From the NCBI GenBank assembly GCA_030562195.1, contig JAUJPP010000012.1:15686001-15750000 (forward strand): a stretch of 64,000 nt of DNA. Reading direction: 5' to 3'. Position numbers and translations under genes: made by a program. This document shows, piece after piece, positions 47,341 to 58,769 of the stretch. The first letter of the stretch is position 1; every line of letters begins with the position of its first letter. Origin of the DNA: Nipponacmea schrenckii (Eukaryota; Mollusca; Gastropoda; Lottiidae). The notes beneath the pieces were generated by a model. That model did not search any database and was not told the origin of the DNA. It was given only the letters and a program-made list of their open reading frames with translations.

Positions 47341-49061
47341 CGGTTATATGATATTTTAATTTTTGCATTGTTTGAATAACGTATTGCCCTGTCCCGAAAT
47401 CAAGACATTAAGGTCAAATGCAGGTCAATTAGCATAAAAGGAAATATTTCAAAAATAGCACATTCCTTTAAGAATGTCGACTCTTGTATTATTTCCGAGA
47501 AAATAAAAGATCATTTATTTTTGCTTAAACATTAAAACCAGTGTCAGATATAATGTTACCTTTAAAATCCATAGTATTATCTTGACGAAAGTAAAGAAAA
47601 TACGCTAATGTCAAGCTGTTACATTTTTTATTGTAAAATAATTGAATTTACCAAAGATAATATGTTCAACTTCATCATACATGATCAAATAATAGGATAC
47701 ATTTCGTCGAGATCTGGTTTAGTTTGGTCCTTTATATTCTACGAGATCAGAGGAATTGACTGAGCAGAAGAGGTATGTTTTCATTCTGGAGATGCGTCAC
47801 TGCGACCGTAGATAGGCAGTAAAACAACGCAACTAGTCCACAATGTCACCAACAGCGTCCCTATTCACCCTGACAAATATGGGTTACAACATTGAATAGA
47901 AAAAAATGCGATGTTGCCTCGATTGGTTCATTAGAAAATAAACGTCATAATTCGGTGAAATGATAATGAATGCAGCACTATTGAAAGCTCTTCTCAACAG
48001 TTCAACAACTGTCAGCATGTGATAGAATCTAAATCAAGAAGCGTTGGATTTAGTCGATCCATGTTACCACAAACAAAAATCGTAGTTTTCACCAGTTGCG
48101 GTACGAGTTATTTTTTCTTATTTCATTAATAGTTGATAGGGGGGGGGGGGGGGGTGGATCGGAAACGACTAAGTTGATCCAAAATGCTAAACGTCGGCAA
48201 CATTCATTTCATTTCTGCCATGTTGACTGTGACGGATCCTGTTAAACTTAGATCCCCATATAGGCAATATTACACATGTTTTGATGTAAATCGTGAAATG
48301 TATGATTAATGCTTTTAAGACGTGGTCATATTACAATGTATGTATCAGTTGTATATCTGATCCATATCATGTTTCTTTTACAGTATCAATTAATGAGATA
48401 TAATTATTCTTAGTTGGATACGGGTAAAAATTGATTAAAACTCTTGGTTTTGACGACCTTGGATTTGTTATTGACTATGTTCTTTTTACTGGATGTCATA
48501 TTGAGTTTTATTATTATTACAGTATAGGATGGTTCAGTGGAGACAGACATCGTTTTTTACTGAAAGGGGAACCAAACAGAAATATCCACAAAGGAACAAT
48601 GGTAGGCATATGATAAGCAGAGACTGGATAAACTATATTTAAAAGTTTTAACGGATGCTTGTCTTTGTTCTATGTGTAAAATTCCTGAATGCTAAACTTT
48701 TTGAAAAAAGTGGTATATTGAATTTTGGGGAAGGGGTGGATTGATTCTCACAGATGTACAGAAATTTGAATAAAGTGTCCGGATCTGTTTCCGACTCACA
48801 CTTACCTTGATTACGCTGTGTTTGATGTTCTTGATAAAAAAAAGTCACATGTGTTCTATATTACAAAAGTAATTATTTTAGAGACAAATTGATTAACTTG
48901 TCATTCGAAATAATTAGTGTCTAGGCAATACGGCATGATTAACCTTAGTATGTATTGCGTAGGTGTTTACATTTGGTAGAGACTTTCTTTCAGTTGAAAT
49001 ATGGCTCTTAGCTCTATGTGTTAAATATGATTCTTATAAAAATAATTGAATAGATACCAAG
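47341..49061. other. Intergenic DNA with a 17-G run
   Basis: A G-run of about 17 lies at ~48138-48154. The 60-codon open frame 48431-48613 has no recognised domain. Nothing else was identified. Confidence 0.5.
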
Positions 49062-50775
49062 GTAACATACGCCCACTGGCAGCATTGAATTTGAATAATA
49101 AATTTAGCAATAACATAACATTAACTGAATATTGAAGTTAAGGGTAAAAACTCAAAAACCATTCATTAAAAAAAGTCGTCAAATTCAAACTTGACGGAGG
49201 TCTAATCAATTCCAATGCTCACACCAAGTTTCATTAAAAAATCCTTTGAAAATTGTAGGTTTTATTGCATCAACAATAAAATTATAACAAGATTTTACTA
49301 AGTCAAGTGCAATAACTCAAAAACTGTTCATTAAAAAAAAAATCGTCAAATTCGAACTTGACCGAAGTCATATCAAATCTAATGCTCGCACCAAGTTTCA
49401 TCAAAATCCATTGAAAATTGTAGCTCCTATTGCACTCACAGTAAAATTTTGACGAGATTTACTAATTCAAGGGCACTAACTAAAAAACTTATGTTCATCG
49501 AAAAATAGACAATTTCGAACTTGACTGCCGTCTTCAATACTCATACCAAGTTTCATCAAAATTCATTGAAAATTGTAGCTTCTATTGCACCCACAATAAC
49601 AATTTTTTCACAATTTTACTTGGTCAAGGGCAATTACTCATTAACTGTTTACCCAAAATTGCCAAATTCGAACTTGACCACTGCCTTATCAATTTCAATG
49701 CTCATACCAAGTTTCATCAAAATCCCTTGAAAATTGTAGCCTCTATTGCACCCACAATAAAACTTTGACGCGATTTTACAAAGTCAATGGCAATTACTTG
49801 CAAGCCGTGCATAGAAAAATCGTCAAATTCGAACTTGATCGCTACCTTATCAATTTTAATGCTAACACCAAGCTTCATCAAAATCCATTAGAAATAGTAG
49901 CCTCTATTGAACACACAATAAAATGTTGATACTATTTGACTAAATCAAGGGCAATAACTCGCAAACCATTCTTCGAAAAAAAGTTATATTCGCATTTGAA
50001 AAGCGTTTTATCAATTCCAATCCTCACAATTAGTTTCATCGAAATCCATTTAATATTATGGCTTCTATTGCACTCACAATAAAATTTTGACGCGATTTTA
50101 CTAAGTCAAGGGCAATAACTCGAGAACCGTTTATCGAAAAATCGTCAAATTCCAAACTTGACCACCGCCTTATCAATTCAGATTCATATACCATGTTTCA
50201 TCCAAATCCATTGAAAATTGTAGCTTCTATTGCATCAACAATAAATTTTGACGTGATGTAACTCAGTTAAGGGCAATAATTCAAAAACCGTTCATTGAAA
50301 AATCGTCAAATTCGAACTTGATCGCCGTCTTAACAACTCTAATGCTCACACCAAGTTTCATTCAAATGCATTACGAATTGTAGCTTCTATTGTGTCTACA
50401 ATAAATATAGAGACAGGGGCAATAACGCAATAACCGTTCATCGAAAAATCGTCAAAATCGAATTTGACCGCCGTCTTATCAATTCCAGTGCTCAAACCAA
50501 GTTTCATTTAGATCCATATAAAATTGTAGCTTCTATAGTGTCTACAACAAATATAGAGGCAGGGGGAATAACTCAAAAATCGTTCATCGAAAAATCGTCA
50601 AAATCGAACTTGACCGCCATCTTATCAATTCCAATGCTCATTCCAAGTTTCATTAATATCCATATAAAATTGTAGCTTCTATAATGTCTACAACAAATGT
50701 TGACAGACCGACGGACCGACTGACGGACAGGGGTGACGACAATATACGTCAACATATTCATGTGGGCGTATAAAA
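49062..50775. repeat. Array B: ~160-bp tandem repeats with matching inverted ends (complete element)
   Basis: The 5' end is AAGGTAACATACGCCCACTGGCAGCATTGAATTTGA, identical in its first 30-odd bases to array C. About ten units of ~150-165 bp follow, marked by CAAGGGCAATAACTC at intervals of ~160 bp (e.g. ~49302, 49947, 50107, 50268). The 3' end has GACAGACCGACGGACCGACT, GGGGTGACGACAATATACGT and CATGTGGGCGTATAAAA. ATACGCCCAC at the start and GTGGGCGTAT at the end are exact inverted copies. There are no long reading frames. The organisation (unique ends, ~160-bp core units) resembles pearl-type elements of bivalves. Confidence 0.9.
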
Positions 50776-52159
50776 AAATTTACTAAGCTGACACTAACGT
50801 ACTAATATTCCTACCCTTTCATAGTGGCTATAAATTTAATGAACAAGGTTTGTCATCCATTATCGAGAGAAAAAGTTGTTATTTAGTCCATATTCGATTC
50901 ATATATACATAATATCTTAGCATGCTTTTAAATAAATTAAAAAATGTTCACAATAGTTATATTCAGAAGAAATAATTCAAAACAACCACGCTCATACCAT
51001 TTATGCATAATAGTTCATATTTTTTTTAAATATATATACACGATAGATAGTAGTTCTGGTTTGTATTAATTATTGAAACTAATACGTCACTAGGGGAAAA
51101 CTAATGATTTTGTTGGTTCAAATGTTGACGACAGTTACCAAAAGTCATTAGGGATACTGTTGGAAGTGGTTGTTTAAATGTCAGTCAAATAGGAAGAACT
51201 GCTAATGAATTGATTGAGCTCTGTGATGGTTGGCACCCTCACTTGATTACATGATCAGATGTTGTATACTGTTGTTATTAAGTTACGATATTGCGATTAT
51301 GTTCAGATGCAACGTACCCAGCCCGAAGAAGCTTGATTGATATGAATATTAAAAGAAGGTAGCCTTTAAAGCGTTATGGCATTCAATTTTACGATAATCT
51401 AAAGAGATCCGCGGGGGTTCACTGAGTTATATGTTTCACTAACCGAAAGGTCCAGGGTCCAGGCAATGGTGGAGATGAACGTAAGGATTGTTCAATCCGG
51501 TTTTACCTGGTGAGTGATATGTCGGAAATAACGTCTAGTCTACAGACCGTGCACTTGAGAGAAATAGAGAAAAGAGTTGCATATTTCCTTCAATGCACAC
51601 GGCATAGGGTTGTCTGTCTTCATTAGCCCATTACGTGGAGATGAGTAGATTGTTAAACTAAGATGATGTATGTTGGGTATGGCATATAGATAGGGTGTAT
51701 GGTAAAAATCACGATGCAACAGGAATAGCGAAAATGATTACTACGCTTATGTTGAAATCCTGACAAACTCCCAACCCCATGACAAATTTGAAGTGTCATA
51801 ACGCTCATATCTTACATGCATTGCACCATAAATTAGTTTGTAAAACAAAAAACCGACAACTAACAACCCAAAATCACAACAATATTACGCCCTGGCATAT
51901 CGATTTATTGATTATGGTGAGAAAACGTAATTCGTACCCGGAAATCATTATTACCGCAACCTAATTATGGACGTAAGGATATTAGACCAATAAAACTCGA
52001 TATAAATACATAACCTGTCAATTTCAAGAAAATCTCATTAAGAGAAGACAGAATAACTGCCAAAGTTAGAACTCATTTTGTATGATTTATTAGAACTGGG
52101 GGAAATGAATGTAGGTATAGTTGATCCGTCAGTAAACACTTAACTTTGCTATACCCAGA
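50776..52159. other. Intergenic DNA with a SINE-like patch
   Basis: Around 51440-51650 the sequence contains ACAGACCGTGCACTTGAGAGA and GGTTGTCTGTCTTCATTAGCCCATTAC, related to the SINE-like blocks elsewhere. The remainder is unassigned. Confidence 0.45.
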
Positions 52160-52440
52160 ATGTAACAAGTGGTTGCCAAGCAAGATACACCCACTTTAAA
52201 GTATTTTTTCTGTTTTAACACAAGTCCAACATTATTTGTCGAAATCTCATCAATATAAATGTTCAAACCAAATTTCATTCAAATCCGATGAAAACTGTAG
52301 TCTCTGACGCATTCTCAAACTAATTACAACATTATGTCAAGGGCCATAACTCTAAAACCGTTCATCGAAAAATTTTCACTATCCCACTTACCCAGGATAT
52401 TATCAATATAAAATTTCACACCAAAATAGTGTTCATTCTT
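52160..52440 (+). repeat. Fragment of the GATACnCCCACTT repeat family
   Basis: It starts GGTTGCCAAGCAAGATACACCCACTTTAAAG and contains ACCAAATTTCATTCAAATCC, GATGAAAACTGTAGTCTCTG and GGGCCATAACTCTAAAACCG, as at 26985-27300. Confidence 0.65.
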
Positions 52441-53039
52441 TTCGAAACATCAATGTTTTTAAGAAAGGCGACCACAGAATCAAAAAACAAAATTGTCCTT
52501 GATAGTGTGGATAAAAATGGTTTTACGACCGAGGGAGATTTGGCTGATGTTGTTTGAGGATTACTATAATACTATTGATCATTCTTAGTATTAGGTTTAT
52601 TTCATTTACAGATTGGTTAATATGCCCTAGATTTATGAAATAGGAGTATATAGTCAATCTATACTCTTTGTTTATGATGTCACCCTTCGTTGTGTTTCAT
52701 TTGATCCGGAATGAGATAGTTACAGTTATGAGTCACACGACCCTCGGTTTATTGCAGTTCTACAGCCATCGCCTTGCACAAGGAAAACGGCGAGAAAAAA
52801 CACGAAGTGGTATAAAGACCCATCGTTTAGACTGGTTTGTTTTAGTAAGTAAATTGAAAACAATTAAACAGTATACCCATTACAAACATCACGAAGTGAA
52901 GAACTATTCAAACATACAATAGCAATATGTGGTGAGCTTAGGCCTTCCAGGTCTATGACAGACACAAAATATACTAACAGATAACACGCAATCAGCAGTC
53001 AAGTACTGCTATGAAATTTGATAGCTATCGTAGGTGCTA
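52441..53039. other. Unassigned DNA
   Basis: The 84-codon open frame at 52668-52922 shows no recognised domain. Nothing else was identified. Confidence 0.4.
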
Positions 53040-53400
53040 TAGACGATGGGATCATTATCGATGAATTCTTCGTGAATGAATTAAATTGGAACAATGTAAT
53101 GAAATGAAATTGACATTTAAAGTGCTGCAACGTGTTCTTTATGATAAAAGGTAAATTGGCAAATGTAATCAAACGGGAGCTTAAAGTTCTGCAAACAAAT
53201 CTTATCATATTAACTAAATTGAAAATGTAATGGAAGCTCTTTGTTCTGCATTACATCATACATGTATAAAGTAAATTGAAAATGTAATGAAATGAAATGG
53301 GAGCTCTTTGTTCTGCGAGACCAGCTCTTGAAATAAAGTAAATTGAAAATGTTATGAGAAAAATGAGAGCTCACTCAAAATGCTGTAAAGTATTTATCAT
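53040..53400. repeat. Tandem ~65-75-bp repeats, about five copies
   Basis: Units are built on AAAGTAAATTGAAAATGTAATGAAATGAAA and GGGAGCTCTTTGTTCTGC, with decreasing identity towards both ends. Confidence 0.75.
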
Positions 53401-53774
53401 GATAAGTAAAAGAAGAAACGTTTATGTAGACTTTTATGATTTTGCACTTTGTTGATTACTATCTAAATCATGATCTAGATACAGAACTGAACTACTATTT
53501 CACCTGGCGACTATTTGTATTCTATGTTGATCAGCACACAAAACGAACTAATTACATGTACTATTAAGAATGAGGATGAGTGTGTAAACAGTGACTGACA
53601 ATTTAATATCCTATATAAACCTTATTAGAAATAATATGGATTTTCATTGGTTATACCCGAGTTGAGCGATACGGGAGATTTTGCAAGGACATCAGAATAA
53701 CCTACTGTTTTTCGAAATGCAAAGTTCAACAGAACAATAGCATAAAACACGTTTTGTCAATTTTTATACAACGA
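53401..53774. other. Unassigned AT-rich DNA
   Basis: No gene, RNA or repeat family was recognised. Confidence 0.45.
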
Positions 53775-54605
53775 CTAATGTGGACGTATATAGTCCTCGC
53801 CCCTGCCCGTCCTCCGTCCGACAGTTTGTCAGTCCACAATTGTTGTGAACACGATAGAGGACTGGTTTCTAAACGGATTTAGACAATCAAAAAATATTTT
53901 CTGCCCTAATTCTTTATTCTCTTGTGGACACTCAAGAGACCAATCGAAAAATAGTTAATGTGAGTTATTTCCCTTGTTTTTAAAAAACGCGTCTGTCTTT
54001 CTTGTTGAATTCTTTGTGGACACAATAGAAAGCTGGTTTCTGGATGGATTTTGATCATATTTGGTGTGAGTATTAATAATCACTCAAGTTTTAACCCTAT
54101 TATAAATTAGACCAATCGAAAATTATTTATCATGAGATATTGCCCTTATTGGACTTTTTATAAATTTATTGTGGATGTTCCTAATCACTCAAGGAGAAAC
54201 TTTAATTAAATATCAAGAAAAATATTTCATTACTATGAGTAATTGCCCTTGTGTTTGAATTCTTTATGGACACGATAGAGAGCTTGTTTCTCGGTGGATT
54301 TTGGCGAAACTTGGTGAGTCTTTGTAATCACCCAAGGATGAACCCTTTTGAAAATCTGACCAATAGAAATATAATTCATAGGAGGTATTGCCCTTATTCC
54401 TGAAAACCCGTCTGCCCTTGTTCTTTGTGGTCACGTTAAAGAGCTGGTTTCTTGATGGATTTTTAGGAATTTATTGTGAGTGTTCCTAATCACTCAAGGA
54501 GAAACTTCAATTAAAAATCAAGAAAAATCTTTCATTTACTGAAAACTCTTGTCAACCTCTCTGACAAATTGTCTGCTATTATAAATGTGGACGTATTACG
54601 ATGGC
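53775..54605. repeat. Array E: ~170-190-bp tandem repeats bounded by AATGTGGACGTAT
   Basis: It starts AATGTGGACGTATATAGTCC, followed by a CCGTCCTCCGTCCGACAG block that is the inverse of the GACG-rich tails of arrays A-C, and ends at AATGTGGACGTATTACGATG. Units inside share CTTTGTGGACACnATAGAGAGC, TGGTTTCTnGrTGGATTTT, AATCACTCAAG and TATTGCCCTT. It lies head to tail with array C (gap ~30 bp). It appears to be a related but distinct element family. Confidence 0.78.
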
Positions 54606-54635
54606 CATCTATTTTTAAAGAAAGCTTGTCAGGCA

Positions 54636-55535
54636 AGGTAACATACGCCCACTGGCAGCATTGAATTTGACCACCATCTTATATAGTTCAATACTCATAC
54701 CAAGTTTCATCAAATCTATTAAAAAATTGTAGCTTATTTTGCACCCACAAATATTTTTGATGCAATTTTACTAAGTCAAGGACAATAACTCAAAAAACCA
54801 TTCAATAAAAAAAGTCGGAAATTCAAACTTGACTACTGTCTTATCAATTTCAATACTAATACCAAGGTTCATCAAAATCCATTGAAAATTGTAGCTTCTA
54901 TTGTGTCCACATCAAATATTGAGGCAGGGGCAATGACTCAAAAACCGTTCATTGAAATTGAATTGTCAAATTCGAACTTGACCGTCGTCTTATCAATTCC
55001 AATGCTCACACCAATTTTCATTAAAATCCATTGAAAATTGGAGCTTCCATTGTGTCTACAACAAATATTAATGCAGGGGCATTTACTCAAAACCGTTCAT
55101 CAAAAAATTGTCAAATTCGAACTTGACCATCGTCTTATCAATTCCAATGCTCACACCAAAATCCATTGAAAATTGTACCTTCTATTGTGTCTACAACAAA
55201 TAAAGAGGCAGGGGCAATAACTCAAAGACTGTTTATCGAAAAATCGTCCAAATCGAACTTGACCACCGTCTTATCAATTCCAATGCTCACACCAAGTTTA
55301 ATTAAAACCCATTGAGAATGGTAGCTTCTATTGTGTCTACAACAAAAATAGAGGCAGGGGCAATAACTCAAAATCCGTTGATCGAAAAATCGTCAAAATC
55401 GAACTTGACCACCATCTTATCAATACGAATGCTCATACCAAGTTTTATTAAATCCATATAAAATTATAGCTTCTATAGTGTCTACAACAAAAGTTGACGG
55501 ACCGACAGACCGACGGACATGGGCGACATGTGGGC
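54636..55535. repeat. Array C: ~160-bp tandem repeats with the same ends as array B
   Basis: It starts AAGGTAACATACGCCCACTGG exactly as array B, has about five to six units of the same ~160-bp repeat, then ACGGACCGACAGACCGACGG and CATGTGGGCGTATAAAAA. The total is ~0.9 kb, i.e. the same element with fewer units. ATACGCCCAC and GTGGGCGTAT again form inverted ends. Confidence 0.9.
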
Positions 55536-55684
55536 GTATAAAAATAAATTAAAGTCGCAGTGAAGGCATTGCGTTGTACTTGCACATTAAATAGCGCCTT
55601 TGAGCAGGCAACTATTAAGAGCCATCAGATCAAGAAGATGTTAACAGTAAACCAATTAACTCAGCACTCGGATCACTAATATTA

Positions 55685-56011
55685 TAGAGCGGGAGCTAAG
55701 TGGATTTTAATCATAAAGTTGAGCCCAAAAGGTTTGATGCCGCCATTGTTAAGACATTACTTTAGGACTTCAAAATCAAGAATTCTTAAGGTCCCCGCTT
55801 GGTGCGTTACCTAGGCACAGCTCCACAAAGATCCCCCAAATACACGTTTAATCAAAATATCGAGCCCATCAATGTTTTTTCCATAAAAGGTAACTATGAA
55901 GTGTGCTGATCATAACACTAAATCATAAGAACACTTCAGGTGGTGCAAAGGGTGCTTAAGAACACCTTGAATTAGGGCTAATTAGCGTTTTAATCAAACT
56001 TTTGAGCCCAA
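55685..56011 (+). repeat. Left terminal inverted repeat
   Basis: It is the reverse complement of ~58772-59100, with a few substitutions and 1-4-bp indels (e.g. GATGCCGCCATTGTTAAGAC against GATGCCTCCATTGTTAAGAC). Its inner end, ATTAGGGCTAATTAGCGTTTTAATC, is the start of the internal ~300-bp tandem repeats. Confidence 0.92.
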
Positions 56012-57010
56012 GAAAAATTCTTATGCCAAAATATTAGCCCAGTCGTCAGGATTTCAAAACACATTCGTAAGAACAGTTTGGTCGGTGCAAAAGGTGCTTA
56101 AGAACAGTTCAAAGTTCAGACAGGTGGTAATTTGGCGAAAATTACCTATTAATCAAACTTCCAAGCCCATCATCCATTTTAATTTTATTAGATAGAATAG
56201 CAAATATTGTGATGAGAAACCATTCGTAAGAACAATCCAGGTGGTGCAAAAGGTGCTTAAGAACATCTTTAATTAGGGTAATTAGCGTTTTAATCAAACT
56301 TTTGAGTCCAAGAAAAATTCTTATGCCAAAGTATTAGCCCAGTCGTCAGAATTTCAAAACACATTCGTAAGAACAGTTTGGTCGGTGCAAAAGGTGCTTA
56401 AGAACAGGTCAAAATTCAAACAGGTGGTAATTTGGCGAAAATTACCTGTTAATCAAACTTCCAAGCCCATCATCCATTTTAATTTTATTAGATAGAATAG
56501 CAAATATTGTGATGAGAAAACATTCGTAAGAACAATTCAGGTGGTGCAAAAGGTGCTTAAGAACACCTTTAATCAAACTTTTGAGCCCAAGAAAACTTAT
56601 TATACCTACGTATGAGTCTAGTCGTCAGGATTTCAAAACACATTCATAAGAAGAGTTTGGTCGGTGCAAAAGGTGCTTAAGAACAGGTCAAAGTTCAAAC
56701 AGGTGGTAATTTGGCGAAAATTACCTGTTAATCAAACTTCCAAGCCCATCATCCATTTTAATTTTATTAGATAGAATAGCAAATATTGTGATGAAGAAAA
56801 CATTCGTAAGAACAATTCAGGTGGTGCAAAAGGTGCTTAAGAACATTTTTAATTAGGGCTAATTACGTTTAAATCAAACTTTTGAGCCCAAGAAAAATTC
56901 TTATGCCTAAGTAAGAGTCTAGTCGTCAGGATTTCAAAACACATTCATAAGAACAGTTTGGTCGGTGCAAAAGGTGCTTAAGAACAGGCCAAAGTTCAAA
57001 CAGGTTAATG
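55920..57010 (+). repeat. Internal ~300-bp direct repeats of the transposon, ~3.5 copies
   Basis: Each unit has two related halves, CATTCGTAAGAACAATTCAG+GTGGTGCAAAAGGTGC and CATTCGTAAGAACAGTTTGG+TCGGTGCAAAAGGTGC, each followed by TTAAGAACA. The units begin near 55925, 56217, 56519 and 56799, and CATCCATTTTAATTTTATTA marks each second half. Part of the unit overlaps the TIR, so the TIR probably grew by unit duplication. Confidence 0.9.
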
Positions 57011-57529
57011 AATGAACGGAAAATTACAATTGTCAAACTTGTCAAATAGGAGTATAGATTCAGCAGTGAACTTACCTGGTGTCATGGCTAATATACTTTA
57101 ATAGATTTATCCGATTATAGAGAGATTCTGTTGTAAAGTTATGACACAGGTAAGTGCACACGGATAATACTAATACAGTATACTCGTATTTGCCAAGTTT
57201 AAGAATTAAAATTTTATGTTCATTCTAAGAGATACAATGTCATAATTCTTAACATTTAAATATGATCACATTATCGCTGTTTTAGTTTCTCATCAGTTAA
57301 GAGCCAAAATTTTGGCTTCCTATATGACGTTTGAATTTTCATTCTGAAAGTGATTTAGGAAGCTTATATATGGTACTATCAGCTAGTTACACGAAGAAGT
57401 TTCCAAAAGTAAAACTTTTAATTATAATAATATTATAAAAAAAACATAGAGAAAATAAATATGAAGATCCATTCTTTGGATTGATAAAACAGTGCAAATA
57501 TTCATGTTTTTACTTTATTCACAACACCA

Positions 57530-57835
57530 AAGTTATTCATCGGAATCACTTTCATCACTAGATCCTGCTGCTTATATTAATTCATCATCTGATTCCACAG
57601 TTTCATCCATATCGTCTGGGATAAGTCTTTTGGGCAGTTGACAACCATCAAACCAACTTATATGGTAATGACTGTCCTTGAGATACCAACCATCTGCTGC
57701 AGAAGGTTCACATGTTATAAAAGCAGTATCAGCCATGGACCACATCCTAGTAACAAATCCTACACGCCTGATATGAGGGGACAACTCAAATTGACATGGT
57801 GGAATGTCACTGGCATTAATGCTTTTGATTTATGC
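57530..57835 (-). pseudogene. C-terminal reading frame of the transposon, unrecognised, with acidic tail
   Basis: On the minus strand the frame is open from ~57833 (after a TAA) and reads ...SINASDIPPCQFELSPHIRR, VGFVTRMWSMADTAFITCEP, ...DSHYHISWFDGCQLPKRLIP, DDMDETVESDDELI, TAA (57572-57574), then in the same frame AAGSSDESDSDE and a second TAA. The continued acidic Ser/Asp/Glu stretch after the first stop suggests the first stop is a mutation. The 57784 codon often taken as a start is TTG. No domain is recognised; by position it should be the end of the transposon protein or an accessory protein. Confidence 0.55.
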
Positions 57836-58036
57836 AAATGGTATATCCTCTCTTTTTGGAGAAAATCCCCTTTGAAGCATTTTATACCTGTAGCAAACAA
57901 ATCTGAAACATCTTTGAACAGCTACAGGTATAGGGGTACCGGGTACCCTCACTTTGCCAGCACCTATTGTTCGGGGGTAATCCCAGGGATTAAGGTTAAA
58001 CCGGGTTAAAAAGGGATTAAAATGTTTCTTAGACAT
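57830..58036 (-). pseudogene. 68-codon open frame in the transposon interior, unrecognised
   Basis: ATG at 58036. The frame reads MSKKHFNPFLTRFNLNPWDY...GKVRVPGTPIPVAV...YKMLQRGFSPKREDIPF. Its end overlaps the 53-bp inverted repeat, so the last ~17 codons also occur, inverted, at 58717-58769. It could be coding remnant or chance. Confidence 0.35.
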
Positions 58037-58769
58037 GAAACACCATTTTTATTAACATATCAAGTCTAAATATATATTATGTACAAACGAAACAGTTTAG
58101 ATTCCAACCAGATGTGAAACCGAATCACCATATCCAATTGCTGTCTTGGTACCATTCAACCGTTGCCTCTTCACTGTCAAGTCGTTGTTCTAGTTGGCGA
58201 TATTTCCTCTTCTTTGGTCTAATGCTGCCGCCATTCTCGAGAAAGGAAAGGCATCCACCTTTATCTTGACCTGATCAAGTTTGGTGGTTGTGGATGTTCC
58301 TGTAGGTAGTGATGAGGTTGTTTTTGGTGTTGATCGTGGCAGGACATCCAGCTTTACAGCACTTCCAATGCACTATATCTACTCTTCTTGACTTGATTCT
58401 GTACTTGTTGTCGTCATAAAATAGATTCTGTCCACCTCGAGTGTTAGGTATGAATTGAACGTTTACTTGTGCGTTTGCCATTTTGCATTGTGGTTCAAAA
58501 TAACAACCCAGTATTTATATATTCATGGAATTGAACAATATTCACCTTCATGTATCTATTTATATCATAAAGGGTTGTTATATATATTGAATACTTCTCA
58601 TTAATATGTTCAGATGACATGTGAACACTGGTCACCTCTTTAATCCCATTAATCTCATTAATCACTCAACCATAGAGTTAATCCCCTCCAGCCTGCCGGC
58701 AAAGTGAGAGTAAATCCAGGTATAAAATGCTTCAAAGGGGATTTTCTCCAAAAAGAGAGGATATACCAT
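57838..58769. repeat. Perfect 53-bp inverted repeat enclosing the FLYWCH frame
   Basis: 57838-57890 and 58717-58769 are exact reverse complements (ATGGTATATCCTCTCTTTTT...TTATACCTG). Beyond them, CTCACTTTGCCAG (~57949) and CTGCCGGCAAAGTGAG (~58693) continue the symmetry imperfectly. The right copy directly abuts the right TIR. This looks like an inverted duplication or a rearranged junction in the element. Confidence 0.92.
58120..58481 (-). pseudogene. FLYWCH-type zinc-finger frame, interrupted by one stop
   Basis: ATG at 58481. 68 codons follow to TGA at 58275-58277, then the same frame stays open for ~47 more codons (SGQDKGGCLSFLENGG..., IRPKKRKYRQLEQRLDSEEA..., TVEWYQDSNWIW). Residues 9-66 match the FLYWCH pattern: FIPNTRGGQNLFYDDNKYRI (10-29), HWKCCKAGCPATINT (38-52) with the Cys ligands, and HNH at 64-66. 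FLYWCH fingers bind DNA and are frequently domesticated from, or found in, Mutator-like transposons. The continuation after TGA is basic then acidic and looks coding, so the TGA is probably a disabling mutation. The start is favoured because the domain begins right after it. Confidence 0.82.
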
